NCBI RefSeq assembly: GCF_019278525.1 | Contig: NZ_CP058986.1 | Location: forward strand, 3,983,001-4,047,000 | DNA: 64,000 nucleotides | Source: Polaribacter sp. HaHaR_3_91 | Lineage (GTDB): Bacteria > Bacteroidota > Bacteroidia > Flavobacteriales > Flavobacteriaceae | Reading direction: 5' to 3' | Shown: in pieces, positions 1-9,008 of the stretch | Layout of the letters: the number at the start of each line of letters is the position of its first letter | Numbering within the stretch: position 1 is the first letter of the stretch | The notes under the pieces: generated by a model | The model's database searches: none | Told to the model about the DNA's origin: nothing | Seen by the model: the letters and a program-made list of their open reading frames with translations, nothing else | Made by a program: the position numbers and the translations under genes

Positions 1-143
1 AATTTTTAAAAAAAGAGAAAAAAGAGCACACCACCCAAACCCTAAAGTTTTGTTAAAAACCCGTATTTATCAATTCTTTAATTAAACCTTTGCTTCTTTA
101 TTTAGTTTCACTTGTCCACACCTCATTTAATCAACCAATAATA

Positions 144-2885
144 ATGAAGAAAGTTCTTTTACTCATCTGCTTAATTTTTACTTGTATCACCTATTCTCAA
201 ACTAAAGAATTTAAAATTACTGGTACAATAACATCACTAGAAGACAATGAATTGCTAGAATCTGCAACCGTACATGCAGAACGTTTAAAAGACAGCAGTA
301 TTATTTCTTATACAATAACAGACGCTAAAGGTTATTTTAATGTTGAAGGTAAAACAGCAGATAGCCAAATAAAATTAGTAGTTTCATATATTGGTTATAA
401 ACCGTACACAAAAATAATTAATACAAAAAACCAGCATGTTGGTAATTTAAATTTAGAACTAGCTAATGCATTAGATGCTGTTGTTATTAGATCAAGTGCT
501 CCCATCACCATAAAAAAAGATACCGTAGAATTTAATGTAAAGTCTTTTAAAACAAAGAAAGATGCCAATGTAGAAGATTTATTAAAAAAACTACCTGGAG
601 TAGAAGTCGATGATGAAGGAGCAATAACGGTAAACGGAAAATCTGTGAATAAAATACTTGTTAACGGAAAGCCTTTCTTTGGAAACGACCCAACCATTAC
701 AACCAGAAACCTTACCAAAGATATTATTGAAAAAATACAAATTTCAGATACAAAAACCAATGCACAAGCATTTGCAGGTGAAGATTCTGATGGAGAAAAT
801 AAAACGATAAACCTGACTATTAAAAAAGAAAATAATAAAGGGTATTTTGGTAAAACTGCTGCAGGAATTGGTACAGACGGAAGATATGAATATGCAGGTA
901 TGGCAACTCGTTTTAAAGGAAGCGAACGAATAGGACTTTTAGCCGGTGGTAATAATATAAACTCTCCTGGTTTTAGTTTTGGAAATCAAAGATTGCAATT
1001 TGGTGGAAATAACAGAAGCTTTGGAGGCGGACAAGGTATTGTTACTTCTAACAACTATGGTTTAAATTACATAAACGCTTTTGGTAAAATGTTTGAACTT
1101 TCTAGTGATTACTTCTATAAAAATAGTGAATCCGACAATAAAACAACTAGTAACAGAGAAACATTCTTAGCCGACGGAACAAGCTTTTCTACAAATTCTT
1201 ACAACACTTCTTTTAATGAAAGTGACAGCCATGATGCAAGTGTAGATTTTGAAATTGAAATTGACAGTACTTTTAGAATTGACATAGAATCTGATTTTAA
1301 TGCAGATATTAACAAAAACACATATACAAGTAATTCAGAAAGTTTTAATAACAGCAATGCGCTAACAAACGATTCTAACTCTAACTCAATTGCAGATTCT
1401 AATAGCAAAAATTTTAATAATGAAGTAAATTTAACCAAAATGTTTGGCAGTAGAGGTGCTTTTTTAAGAGTAGAATTGACAGCAAATATTGATAAATCTG
1501 AAACAGAAGATTTAGTGAAATCTGAAACTAATATTTATGGTGATACACCAAATCAAATACTTAGAGACCAATATTCCGATGGAAATACAGACAAAACGGA
1601 AATTGGAAGTGAGGTTACGTATCGTTTTCCAATAATATCAAGACTATTATTTTTTGATGTTGGTTATGAATATTCAAACACAAAAACAACAAAAATAAGA
1701 AGTACGTTTAACTTGGATCAAAACACCAACGATTACACAGATTTCAGTAGCTTATTAAGTACCGATTTCGAATATCAAGACAATGTTAAAAAACCACGTG
1801 CAAAATTATCTTTCCGAAATGAAAAATGGTCTACTTCTGCAGATATTGCTTACGTAAACAGAACTTTAAAAAACACAGATTTTTTAAGGCCAGAAACCAA
1901 TTTAGAAAGAGAATTTAATAACTTAGAATACGGATTAGGGCTTCGTTTTAGAAAAAACAGAACCAGTAGCTATCGTCTTAGATATAACTTTAGAAACGGA
2001 ACACCTTCTTTATCTCAATTACAACCATTTAGAGATGAATCTAATCCTTTAAATATTGTAACTGGTAATCCAGAATTAGATCCTACTAAAACACATAGTA
2101 TTCGTTTTGGAGTATCCAATTTTAATTGGCAAGAAAGAACTGGTTTTTGGGCTTTTGGTAACGCTACTATAACAAATGATAGAGTCGTAGCAAACACTAT
2201 AGTAGATCAAAATACACTTATTAGAGAAACTTCTTATGCCAACGTAGATGGTTTTTATAGCCTACAAGGTGGTGGAAGTTATAGTGTAACCAAAAAATGG
2301 GAAGATTTTGGTAGTTTAAAATCAGAATTTACGGTTTTTGGAAATCTTAATAAAAACATTAACTTTAACAATGGTGTACAATATTCTAGTAAAGCAACGT
2401 CTATTTCTCCAAGAATTGGTTTTGATTTTATGTGGGATGATGTGTTTGAAATTAGACCATCTTATTCTGTTTCATTTAACAAAAACACTTACGATATAGA
2501 TAGTTTTAGTGATAAAAACTTTACAAGTCATGATGTTTTAATAAGCACCTCAACATTTTTACCAAAAAAGTTAGAATGGAGAAACGATGTTAACTATAAC
2601 TATAATCCAAATATTGCAGACGGATTTCAAAAAAGTGCTTGGTTTTGGAATACAACTTTACGTTATTCAATCTTAAAAGATCAAGGAGCAGTTGGTATTA
2701 AAGTATATGATATTTTAAATCAGAATACAAATGCAAGAAGAGTCGCTACAGAAGATTATATTCAAGATTCTTCTAGTACTGTTTTAAAACAATACGCAAT
2801 GTTAACCTTTACCTGGAAATTTAATAGTTTAGGAGGAGCAGGTAAAAAGTTTGAACCATCAAGAGAAAGAAGATATAGAGGATAA
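144..2885 (+). CDS. Outer-membrane beta-barrel protein, TonB-receptor-like
   Basis: A 913-residue outer-membrane protein. The ATG at 144 is preferred over an upstream in-frame TTG at 90 because it begins a clean signal peptide (MKKVLLLICLIF, cleavage near ITYSQ). Residues about 24-105 form a carboxypeptidase-regulatory-like beta-sandwich, residues about 115-235 a plug-like region with LVNGKPFFGND, and the remainder alternating beta-barrel strands with long Asn/Ser-rich loops. Members of this family sit in the outer membrane; the substrate cannot be told from sequence, and there is no SusD partner next to it. It stands alone, with no clear TAnnTTTG box just upstream. The C terminus ends in a basic tail (SRERRYRG) rather than the usual terminal aromatic residue. 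Confidence 0.85.
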   Translation: MKKVLLLICLIFTCITYSQTKEFKITGTITSLEDNELLESATVHAERLKDSSIISYTITDAKGYFNVEGKTADSQIKLVVSYIGYKPYTKIINTKNQHVGNLNLELANALDAVVIRSSAPITIKKDTVEFNVKSFKTKKDANVEDLLKKLPGVEVDDEGAITVNGKSVNKILVNGKPFFGNDPTITTRNLTKDIIEKIQISDTKTNAQAFAGEDSDGENKTINLTIKKENNKGYFGKTAAGIGTDGRYEYAGMATRFKGSERIGLLAGGNNINSPGFSFGNQRLQFGGNNRSFGGGQGIVTSNNYGLNYINAFGKMFELSSDYFYKNSESDNKTTSNRETFLADGTSFSTNSYNTSFNESDSHDASVDFEIEIDSTFRIDIESDFNADINKNTYTSNSESFNNSNALTNDSNSNSIADSNSKNFNNEVNLTKMFGSRGAFLRVELTANIDKSETEDLVKSETNIYGDTPNQILRDQYSDGNTDKTEIGSEVTYRFPIISRLLFFDVGYEYSNTKTTKIRSTFNLDQNTNDYTDFSSLLSTDFEYQDNVKKPRAKLSFRNEKWSTSADIAYVNRTLKNTDFLRPETNLEREFNNLEYGLGLRFRKNRTSSYRLRYNFRNGTPSLSQLQPFRDESNPLNIVTGNPELDPTKTHSIRFGVSNFNWQERTGFWAFGNATITNDRVVANTIVDQNTLIRETSYANVDGFYSLQGGGSYSVTKKWEDFGSLKSEFTVFGNLNKNINFNNGVQYSSKATSISPRIGFDFMWDDVFEIRPSYSVSFNKNTYDIDSFSDKNFTSHDVLISTSTFLPKKLEWRNDVNYNYNPNIADGFQKSAWFWNTTLRYSILKDQGAVGIKVYDILNQNTNARRVATEDYIQDSSSTVLKQYAMLTFTWKFNSLGGAGKKFEPSRERRYRG

Positions 2886-2949
2886 AGTATAAATCTTAAT
2901 ATTTTTCTTTTACTAAGAACTTTAAAAGTAACAAAATACACATCTAAAA

Positions 2950-2973
2950 AATAATTATAGATCTATAATTATT
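2950..2973. promoter_or_regulatory. 24-bp perfect palindrome, probable operator
   Basis: A perfect palindrome of 24 bases with core TATAGATCTATA lies 3 bases upstream of the -7 box of the YihY-family gene, where it would cover the -33 region. This position suits a repressor operator. No regulator gene is adjacent, so the binding protein is unknown. AT richness makes short palindromes common here, but 24 perfect bases exceed that expectation. Confidence 0.55.
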
Positions 2974-2976
2974 CTG

Positions 2977-2984
2977 TAATTTTG
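2977..2984 (+). promoter_or_regulatory. TAnnTTTG -7 box of the YihY-family gene
   Basis: TAATTTTG matches the Bacteroidota -7 consensus TAnnTTTG. The ATG at 2991 is only 6 bases downstream, so transcription would begin at or next to the start codon, giving a leaderless or nearly leaderless message. Confidence 0.6.
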
Positions 2985-2990
2985 CTATGT

Positions 2991-3893
2991 ATGACAGATA
3001 AAAAAGAAAATACAGAAAGAAAAAAATTTAAACTAACACATTTACCTGAGTTATTGTTAACAAGTGCAAAAGCCTGGTTTAAAGATGACCCCTTTAATAA
3101 AGCTGCAATTATTGCTTATTACGCAATACTCTCTTTACCTGCACTACTAATTATTATATTTAACCTTGTTGGTTCTATTTGGGGGAAAGAAATAGTAGAA
3201 GGACAAATTTTAAACGAAATATCTAACGCTATTGGTGCCGAAACGGCAGAAACAATAAAAGGAATGATGGTTAATGATGGAAATAAAAAAACGTCATTAT
3301 TTACTACCATCATTGGTATTGCAACTTTACTGTATGGTTCTACAGGTGTATTTTTTCAAATACAAAATATTTTAGACACCATTTGGGATGCTAAACCTAG
3401 ATTTAAAAATGGTGTTTTAGAAACTGTTTTTGTAAGATTAAAAAGTTTTGGTTTTATCTTAATTATTGTTTTCTTACTATTAATAAGTCTCGTTTTAACA
3501 TCACTACTTAGTACTTTTGGAGAAAATTTAAAAAATATTATTTCTAATGAATTAGTAAATTCCATTTTCACGTTGGATATTTTTATCTCCTTAGCTTCTA
3601 TTTATTTTGTTTTTGCAGCGATGTTTAAAATTCTACCAAATGCAAATGTACCATGGAGAGCTGTTAGAATTGGTGCTTTGTTAACCTCAATTCTTTTTGT
3701 TGTTGGTAAATATTTACTTGCAATTTACTTTAGCGAAGTAGAACCAGGTTCTACCTATGGTGCCGCTGGCTCTATAATATTAGTAATGCTATGGGTTTCT
3801 TACACTAGTTTGATTCTCTTCTATGGAGCACACTTTACAAGAGCTTATTCAATAAAATATCTTTTAAAACAACCAGAAAAAATTATCGAATAA
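2991..3893 (+). CDS. YihY/BrkB-family inner membrane protein
   Basis: A 300-residue protein with about six membrane segments after a charged N terminus, the hallmark of the YihY/UPF0761 (BrkB) family. Visible family features are the amphipathic stretch with DPFNKAAIIAYYAILSLPAL, the YGSTGVFFQIQ segment and the YGAAGSIILVMLWVSYTSLI helix near the end. The name RNase BN once given to this family is not supported by later work, and the true role is unsettled. The ATG at 2991 is chosen because the in-frame TTG at 2982 overlaps the promoter box. It is monocistronic and faces the efflux operon tail-to-tail with 22 bases between stops. Confidence 0.85.
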   Translation: MTDKKENTERKKFKLTHLPELLLTSAKAWFKDDPFNKAAIIAYYAILSLPALLIIIFNLVGSIWGKEIVEGQILNEISNAIGAETAETIKGMMVNDGNKKTSLFTTIIGIATLLYGSTGVFFQIQNILDTIWDAKPRFKNGVLETVFVRLKSFGFILIIVFLLLISLVLTSLLSTFGENLKNIISNELVNSIFTLDIFISLASIYFVFAAMFKILPNANVPWRAVRIGALLTSILFVVGKYLLAIYFSEVEPGSTYGAAGSIILVMLWVSYTSLILFYGAHFTRAYSIKYLLKQPEKIIE

Positions 3894-3915
3894 GTCTCTA
3901 TTTTAATATCAACTC

Positions 3916-4101
3916 TTATTTTTTAACGCCTAATTTCACTAAAATGGTTTCTAACAAACACCATTTTGTAAAAGCAGACTGAATTAAATTTACTCCTATA
4001 AATACGGTAAACCACATCCAATTAGGACTTACATAAACAGAAAGCACCACACTTAATAAAACCATTACTCCTACTATAACTCTAAAATATTTATTTAACA
4101 T
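3916..4101 (-). CDS. DUF2892 (YgaP-type) small membrane protein
   Basis: A 61-residue protein with two hydrophobic helices (residues about 8-24 and 28-46), matching the DUF2892 / YgaP transmembrane module: MLNKYFRVIVGVMVLLSV, then a W-rich turn and NLIQSAFTKWC. In other bacteria this module occurs alone or fused to rhodanese. Here it is the last gene of the efflux operon, 18 bases after the readable end of the PII-like gene. Its contribution to export is unknown. Confidence 0.75.
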   Translation of the reverse strand: MLNKYFRVIVGVMVLLSVVLSVYVSPNWMWFTVFIGVNLIQSAFTKWCLLETILVKLGVKK

Positions 4102-4119
4102 TCTTTATCTTTCTTAAAT

Positions 4120-4426
4120 TTATATAAACCTTTGTATTGGTAAAACAATTGCTTTTAAAGGATTATTTGTTTCTATATTTTTATTAAAATCTTCTATAAA
4201 CACAAATAAACCATCTATTTTTTTCTGCTTCTGTAAAAGAGAAAAACATAATAGATTCATTACCGTTCTTCTCTGAAGAAAACCAACTAGAAGCCTTTAA
4301 TAATTGAGGTACATTTTTATGACCATCAATATCTGAACTACTAAAGTTTTCAATATTTGCTTTCTTGAAGATTTTTAAAACCTCCTTTTGAAATTCTTCT
4401 ACAGCTGTAACAATTACTAATTTCAT
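4120..4426 (-). pseudogene. Small PII-like protein with a frameshift in an A7 tract
   Basis: The open frame runs from 4426 to 4184 (80 residues) and ends in an unlikely tail, NRWFICVYRRF. Removing one A from the run of seven (T7 on the plus strand at 4218-4224) restores a natural continuation, EKIDGLFVFIEDFNKNIET and so on, ending QRFI at the stop at 4120, for 101 residues. The N terminus MKLVIVTAVEEFQKEVLKIF and the alternating strand/helix pattern suggest a ferredoxin-like PII fold, a type of small protein found next to RND pumps in related bacteria (recalled, not searched). It may be a true mutation, slippage-regulated expression, or a sequencing error. Confidence 0.6.
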
Positions 4427-4446
4427 GAATTTTTTCTTTTTTACTT

Positions 4447-4522
4447 CCCGTAGATCTCACGGATAATCGCAGATTTTTATGGAACTCTTCTGCGAGAATC
4501 TGCGCAATCTGCGAGAGAATTA
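4447..4522. repeat. Palindromic intergenic element with TCTGCG repeats
   Basis: Three TCTGCG units (4489, 4499, 4508) face a left arm reading ATCTCACGGATAATCGCAGATT-like on the plus strand, whose complement contains AATCTGCG and GTGAGAT. The result is an imperfect inverted repeat filling the gap between the RND pump and the PII-like gene. It resembles short palindromic dispersed repeats of Bacteroidota. It would form a hairpin in the efflux mRNA. Confidence 0.5.
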
Positions 4523-4526
4523 ATTA

Positions 4527-7500
4527 CTATTTATAATTCTTCTTTTCTATCATATAATAAACAAGTGGCACAACTAACAATGTTAATACCGTAGAAACAA
4601 TCGTTCCTCCCATTAAAGATATTGCTAGTCCTTGAAAAATAGGGTCAAACAAAATTACAAATGCTCCAATAACAACGGTTCCTGCGGTTAATAAAATTGG
4701 AGTTGTTCTTACTGCTCCTGCTTCAATACAAGCTTGTTTTAAAGGAATTCCTTCATCTGTTCTTAAGTTGATAAAATCTATCAATAAAACAGAATTCCGA
4801 ACCATAATTCCTGCCAGTGCAATCATTCCAATAAATGATGTTGCTGTAAAAAATGCACCCATAATCCAGTGTCCTAAAATAATTCCTATTAATGATAACG
4901 GAATTGCCACCATCATAACAATTGGTGCTTTAAAATTTTGAAACCATCCAACAATTAAAATATAAATTAAGATGATAGCTCCCAAAAATGCAATTCCTAA
5001 ATCTCTAAAAACCTCTAAAGTAATTTGCCATTCTCCATCCCATTTCACAGTGTAATTATCTTCAAAATCTGGCTGTCCCAAATACATTTCATCCAACTTA
5101 TACCCTACAGGAAGTTTTATTTCTTTCAATTTTTCTTCCATTCCTAAAATGGCATATGCCGGACTTTCTAATTCTCCTGCCATATCTGCCAATACATAAA
5201 CCACACGTTTTTGGTTTTTTCTATAAATACTTTTTGCAGCAATAGTCTCTTTAATTTCAACCAAATCTGCAATAGGAACCATATTCCCTTGTTTAGATTT
5301 TACTTTTAATTGCGAAATATCAGAAATAGTAGACTTTTCTTTTTCATCTAAACTCAATACCAAACCAACCTGATTCACCGCATTTTCATCATACAAAGTA
5401 GTAATTGCACGGTTAGACAAAGCCATATTCATGGTGTACGCAATTTGCTGCGGAACAACCCCATACAACATTGCCTTTTCTTTATTAATTTCAAATTGAT
5501 ACTCTGTTTGGTCATCTTCTACCATCCAATCGATATCTACCACATCTTCTGTGTTCTTTAAAATATTCTGAACACTATTTGCTATCTTAATTTGCTCATT
5601 ATAATCAGGTCCATAAACCTCAGCAACAATAGTAGATAATACAGGAGGTCCTGGTGGTACTTCTACCAACTTCACATTTGCATTGTATTTTGCAGCAATT
5701 CGTTGTATTTCTGGTCTTAATAATTTTGCAATTCCATGGCTCTGAATTGTTCGTTCTCCCTTATCAACCAAATTCACTTGAATATCTGCCATATTAGAAC
5801 CTCCACGTAAATCGTAATGACGTACCAAACCATTAAAAGTAATCGGTGCAGAAGTACCAATATAATTCTGATAATTCACCACTTCTGGTCTTGTTGCTAA
5901 ATACTGAGAAATTTCTTGAGCAACAACTCCTGTTCTTTCTAAAGTAGTTCCTTCTGGCATATCTATTACTACCTGAAACTCGTTTTTATTATCAAAAGGC
6001 AACATTTTTACAGCCACAGAATTGGTGAAAAATAATACCATTGTAGCCATTAAAACCACAAATGTTCCACCCAGAAACAACCAACGTTTCATTCCATTTT
6101 CCAATAAAGGTCTTTCAAATTTGTTATAAATTCTATATATAAAAGTTTCTTCTAAAGGTTTTTCTACTTTCTCTACACCACCTTTTTTATCTTTTTCTCT
6201 TAAGAAAATATATCCTAAATAAGGTGTTATGGTTAAGGCTACAAATAATGACAAAATCATTGCAATTGATGCTCCAATTGGCATTGGCGCCATATAAGGC
6301 CCCATTAAACCAGACACAAAAGCCATTGGTAAAACAGAAGCTATAACAGTAAATGTTGCTAAAATGGTTGGATTTCCAACTTCATTAATTGCATATAAAG
6401 CAGCTTGTTTAAACGGCAGACGTTTCATCTTAAAATGTCGGTGCATATTTTCTGCAATAATTATGGAATCATCCACCACAATACCTGTTACAAAAACCAA
6501 CGCAAACAACGTAATTCTGTTTAACGTATAATCCATCATATAATAACTCAACAACGTTAACGCAAACGTAATTGGCACCGATAAAAACACCACCAAACCA
6601 CCACGCCAACCCATTGCTAGCATTACAACCAAGGTAACTGCAAAGATAGAACCAATCAAATGCCACAACAGTTCAGAAACTTTATGAGAAGCGGTTTCTC
6701 CGTAATTTCTTGTAATTTCTACGTGTACATCATCCGGAATTAAAGTTGTACGTAAATGATTTACTTTTGTTAAAATAACCTCAGCAATTTTCATAGCATC
6801 GGCTCCTTTTCTTTTAGCAACAGAAATAGTTACTGCCGGATATTCAGATTTATAGGTATTGGCTTTTTCACTCGCTTTTCCGAAACCTAAACACACATAA
6901 TTCTGTGGAATTTCTGGTCCATCAACAATATTAGCAATTTGTTTTAAGTAGATTGGTCTATTCTGTTGTACGCCAACCACTAAATTTTCAACATCTGCAG
7001 CAGAAGCTAAAAACTTACCTGTTTTTACTAAAAATTCTGTATCACTTTTATCAAAACTACCTGCACTTAATTGTGTGTTATTGGCTTTTATCATTTCAGA
7101 AACTGATAAGAAATCCAATCCGCTTGCAGCCAATTTATCTTTGTCTAAAACCACACGTAACTGACGGTTTCTACCGCCAATTTTATGCGTAATAGAAACA
7201 TCATTCACCTTCTTAATTTCCGATTCTAACTCTTGCGCCATTTGGCTTAATTGATAATCGCTATAGTTTTCACTCCACAACGTTAAACCCAACATTGGCA
7301 CATCATCAATAGCACGTGTTTTAACCAACGGAAACGTAACACCAGCTGGCATTTGATCCATGTGTTTGTTAATTTCATTGTATAACTTTACAAAAGAACG
7401 CTCAATATCTTCACCCACATAAAACTGCACAATTACCATTGCTTTCTCGTTCATAGACGTAGAATACACATACTCTACACCTTTAATATTCGAGATTAAT

Positions 7501-7721
7501 TTTTCTAAAGGTTTTACCACGCGCGTTTCTACCTCGGTAGGACTCGCACCAGGATATCCCACAAAAATATCTGCCATTGGCACATCAATTTGCGGCTCTT
7601 CTTCTCTCGGAATTAAAAACGAAGCATACACACCAACCACCATAAAAACGATCATTAGCAATACGGTTAATTTTGATCCAATAAAGACTTTTGCAATTTT
7701 TCCAGCTAAACCTTCTTTCAT
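4527..7721 (-). CDS. RND efflux pump, inner-membrane permease
   Basis: A 1064-residue resistance-nodulation-division permease driving proton-coupled export through a periplasmic adaptor and TolC channel. It shows the twofold repeat: TM1 near residues 17-36, a large periplasmic loop with YPGASPTEVETRVVKPLE, TM2-TM6 carrying the proton-relay acidic pair in VTGIVVDDSIIIAENM (about residues 400-415), a second periplasmic loop with PPGPPVLSTIVAEVYGP, and TM8-TM12 with GIMVRNSVLLIDF. Length fits the family (about 1030-1070). The N-terminal PREEEPQID motif resembles pumps without assigned substrate more than CusA or AcrB proper. The substrate is unknown; the linked DUF2892 and PII-like genes hint at something other than a classical drug pump. 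Confidence 0.9.
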   Translation of the reverse strand: MKEGLAGKIAKVFIGSKLTVLLMIVFMVVGVYASFLIPREEEPQIDVPMADIFVGYPGASPTEVETRVVKPLEKLISNIKGVEYVYSTSMNEKAMVIVQFYVGEDIERSFVKLYNEINKHMDQMPAGVTFPLVKTRAIDDVPMLGLTLWSENYSDYQLSQMAQELESEIKKVNDVSITHKIGGRNRQLRVVLDKDKLAASGLDFLSVSEMIKANNTQLSAGSFDKSDTEFLVKTGKFLASAADVENLVVGVQQNRPIYLKQIANIVDGPEIPQNYVCLGFGKASEKANTYKSEYPAVTISVAKRKGADAMKIAEVILTKVNHLRTTLIPDDVHVEITRNYGETASHKVSELLWHLIGSIFAVTLVVMLAMGWRGGLVVFLSVPITFALTLLSYYMMDYTLNRITLFALVFVTGIVVDDSIIIAENMHRHFKMKRLPFKQAALYAINEVGNPTILATFTVIASVLPMAFVSGLMGPYMAPMPIGASIAMILSLFVALTITPYLGYIFLREKDKKGGVEKVEKPLEETFIYRIYNKFERPLLENGMKRWLFLGGTFVVLMATMVLFFTNSVAVKMLPFDNKNEFQVVIDMPEGTTLERTGVVAQEISQYLATRPEVVNYQNYIGTSAPITFNGLVRHYDLRGGSNMADIQVNLVDKGERTIQSHGIAKLLRPEIQRIAAKYNANVKLVEVPPGPPVLSTIVAEVYGPDYNEQIKIANSVQNILKNTEDVVDIDWMVEDDQTEYQFEINKEKAMLYGVVPQQIAYTMNMALSNRAITTLYDENAVNQVGLVLSLDEKEKSTISDISQLKVKSKQGNMVPIADLVEIKETIAAKSIYRKNQKRVVYVLADMAGELESPAYAILGMEEKLKEIKLPVGYKLDEMYLGQPDFEDNYTVKWDGEWQITLEVFRDLGIAFLGAIILIYILIVGWFQNFKAPIVMMVAIPLSLIGIILGHWIMGAFFTATSFIGMIALAGIMVRNSVLLIDFINLRTDEGIPLKQACIEAGAVRTTPILLTAGTVVIGAFVILFDPIFQGLAISLMGGTIVSTVLTLLVVPLVYYMIEKKNYK

Positions 7722-7735
7722 ATTATTAATATTTT

Positions 7736-7820
7736 GGGCGTTTTAACAGGCTATCCGTTACAATCTTTTTTTGCCATATATGGCAGCAAAAAAAGGATTT
7801 TCACTTCTATCCTTAACGCG
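7736..7820 (+). repeat. Dispersed palindromic repeat, copy 1 (inside efflux operon)
   Basis: The flanks GGCGTT, GGCTATCCGTTA and AAAAAGGAT plus CACTTCTATCC match two further elements at 60393-60459 and 62758-62818. The centre is a hairpin whose core TGCCATATATGGCA (7772-7785) is a perfect 14-base palindrome flanked by T7 and A7. It lies between the adaptor gene and the pump gene and is the reason this operon gap is 152 bases. Confidence 0.65.
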
Positions 7821-7873
7821 ATAATTCTTGATTACTATTATAATTCAGACTTGTAATTGTGACTGAAAACTAT

Positions 7874-8953
7874 TTACTGAATACTTATCTTAGCTCCGTT
7901 GAATAATTTTCCTTCCGCAGAAACTATATAAGATTCATCAGCATTTAAACCAGATAAAACGGCAACATTGTTTCCATAAGTTCTTCCTAAACGCAACCAA
8001 CGTAACATAGCAGTATTAGTTTCACTTACTGTATAAACGCCAGATAATTGACCATTGGTAACAATTGCATCCGTAGGAATTAAAACCAATTCTGATGCTG
8101 TTTTTCTCTCTACCGGAAACTGTACCGTAGTAAACATTCCAGATAAAATAGACACCTCTGTTTTATCTAAATTAATTTTCACTAAATATTGTCCTCCTGT
8201 ATTTTTAGCAGAAGTACTTACTTCCGTAACTTTTCCTTTTAGTGTTTTATCCATAGATTTCACCAAAATATTTACAGTTGTTCCTTTTTTAATTTGTGAG
8301 ATCTCTGTTTCAGGAACCATCGCAATTACTTCAAACTCATCAGGAGCTTCTAAACTAATTAAAGGCATCCCTGGATTTGCCATATCTCCTACTTCAATAT
8401 TTTTACTAGTAATAACACCACTAAAAGGAGCCGTAATATTAGAATATGCAAACTGTGCATTAATTTCGTTTTTCATTTGATTGGCAGATTCTAAACCTGC
8501 TTTTGCCATTTGGTAATTAGCAGTCATGTCATCCATTTCTTTCTGAGTAACACTTTTACTTTCATACAAATTTTTAAAACGATTGTAATTTTTCTCTGCA
8601 TTTGTAAAAGCCGTTTTAGCCTGTGTAATACCTGCGTTTACTTGTCCTTTTTTTGCTTGTAAATCTGTATTGTTAATAGAAACTAACAACTGACCTTTTC
8701 TAACTTTGTCGCCAACATTTACATGCACATTTTTAACGTAACCCATCATTCGAGTACTTAAATCTGCACTATTAGTTGCCTCAATTTTTCCGCTTACAGA
8801 CAAAAACGGTGTGTTGCTATTTACAGCAACCTTACTAACTTTTACAGCAATTGCTGGTGTAGTATCTACCGCTGCTTTTTTTTCTTCACTACCACAACTC
8901 GTTATTAATAATGATGTTGTAAATATTGCTATTATGTATATGTATTTTTTCAT
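7874..8953 (-). CDS. RND efflux periplasmic adaptor lipoprotein
   Basis: A 359-residue membrane-fusion protein that bridges the RND pump and TolC. The N terminus carries a lipoprotein signal (LLITSCGS, Cys20). A lipoyl half-motif GYVKNVHVNVGDKVRKGQLL lies near residues 72-91, followed by a coiled-coil hairpin (about 100-165), the second lipoyl half with ITAPFSGVITSKNIEVGDMA, a beta-barrel domain and a membrane-proximal domain. It lies between the TolC gene (55 bases) and the pump gene (152 bases, occupied by a repeat). Composition is like its neighbours. Confidence 0.9.
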   Translation of the reverse strand: MKKYIYIIAIFTTSLLITSCGSEEKKAAVDTTPAIAVKVSKVAVNSNTPFLSVSGKIEATNSADLSTRMMGYVKNVHVNVGDKVRKGQLLVSINNTDLQAKKGQVNAGITQAKTAFTNAEKNYNRFKNLYESKSVTQKEMDDMTANYQMAKAGLESANQMKNEINAQFAYSNITAPFSGVITSKNIEVGDMANPGMPLISLEAPDEFEVIAMVPETEISQIKKGTTVNILVKSMDKTLKGKVTEVSTSAKNTGGQYLVKINLDKTEVSILSGMFTTVQFPVERKTASELVLIPTDAIVTNGQLSGVYTVSETNTAMLRWLRLGRTYGNNVAVLSGLNADESYIVSAEGKLFNGAKISIQ

Positions 8954-9008
8954 TTGTATTGGTTTTATTTTTTTACTGAAAACGGCGACTACTTACTGCT
9001 AACTTTCT

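Noticed and set aside
1..143. Search for a promoter or gene end at the left edge
   Set aside because: The closest match is AAACCTTTGC, which lacks the TA at proper spacing, and no open frame enters from the left.
395..760. Minus-strand open frame of 121 codons inside the first outer-membrane gene
   Set aside because: Antisense shadow without promoter box or recognisable domain.
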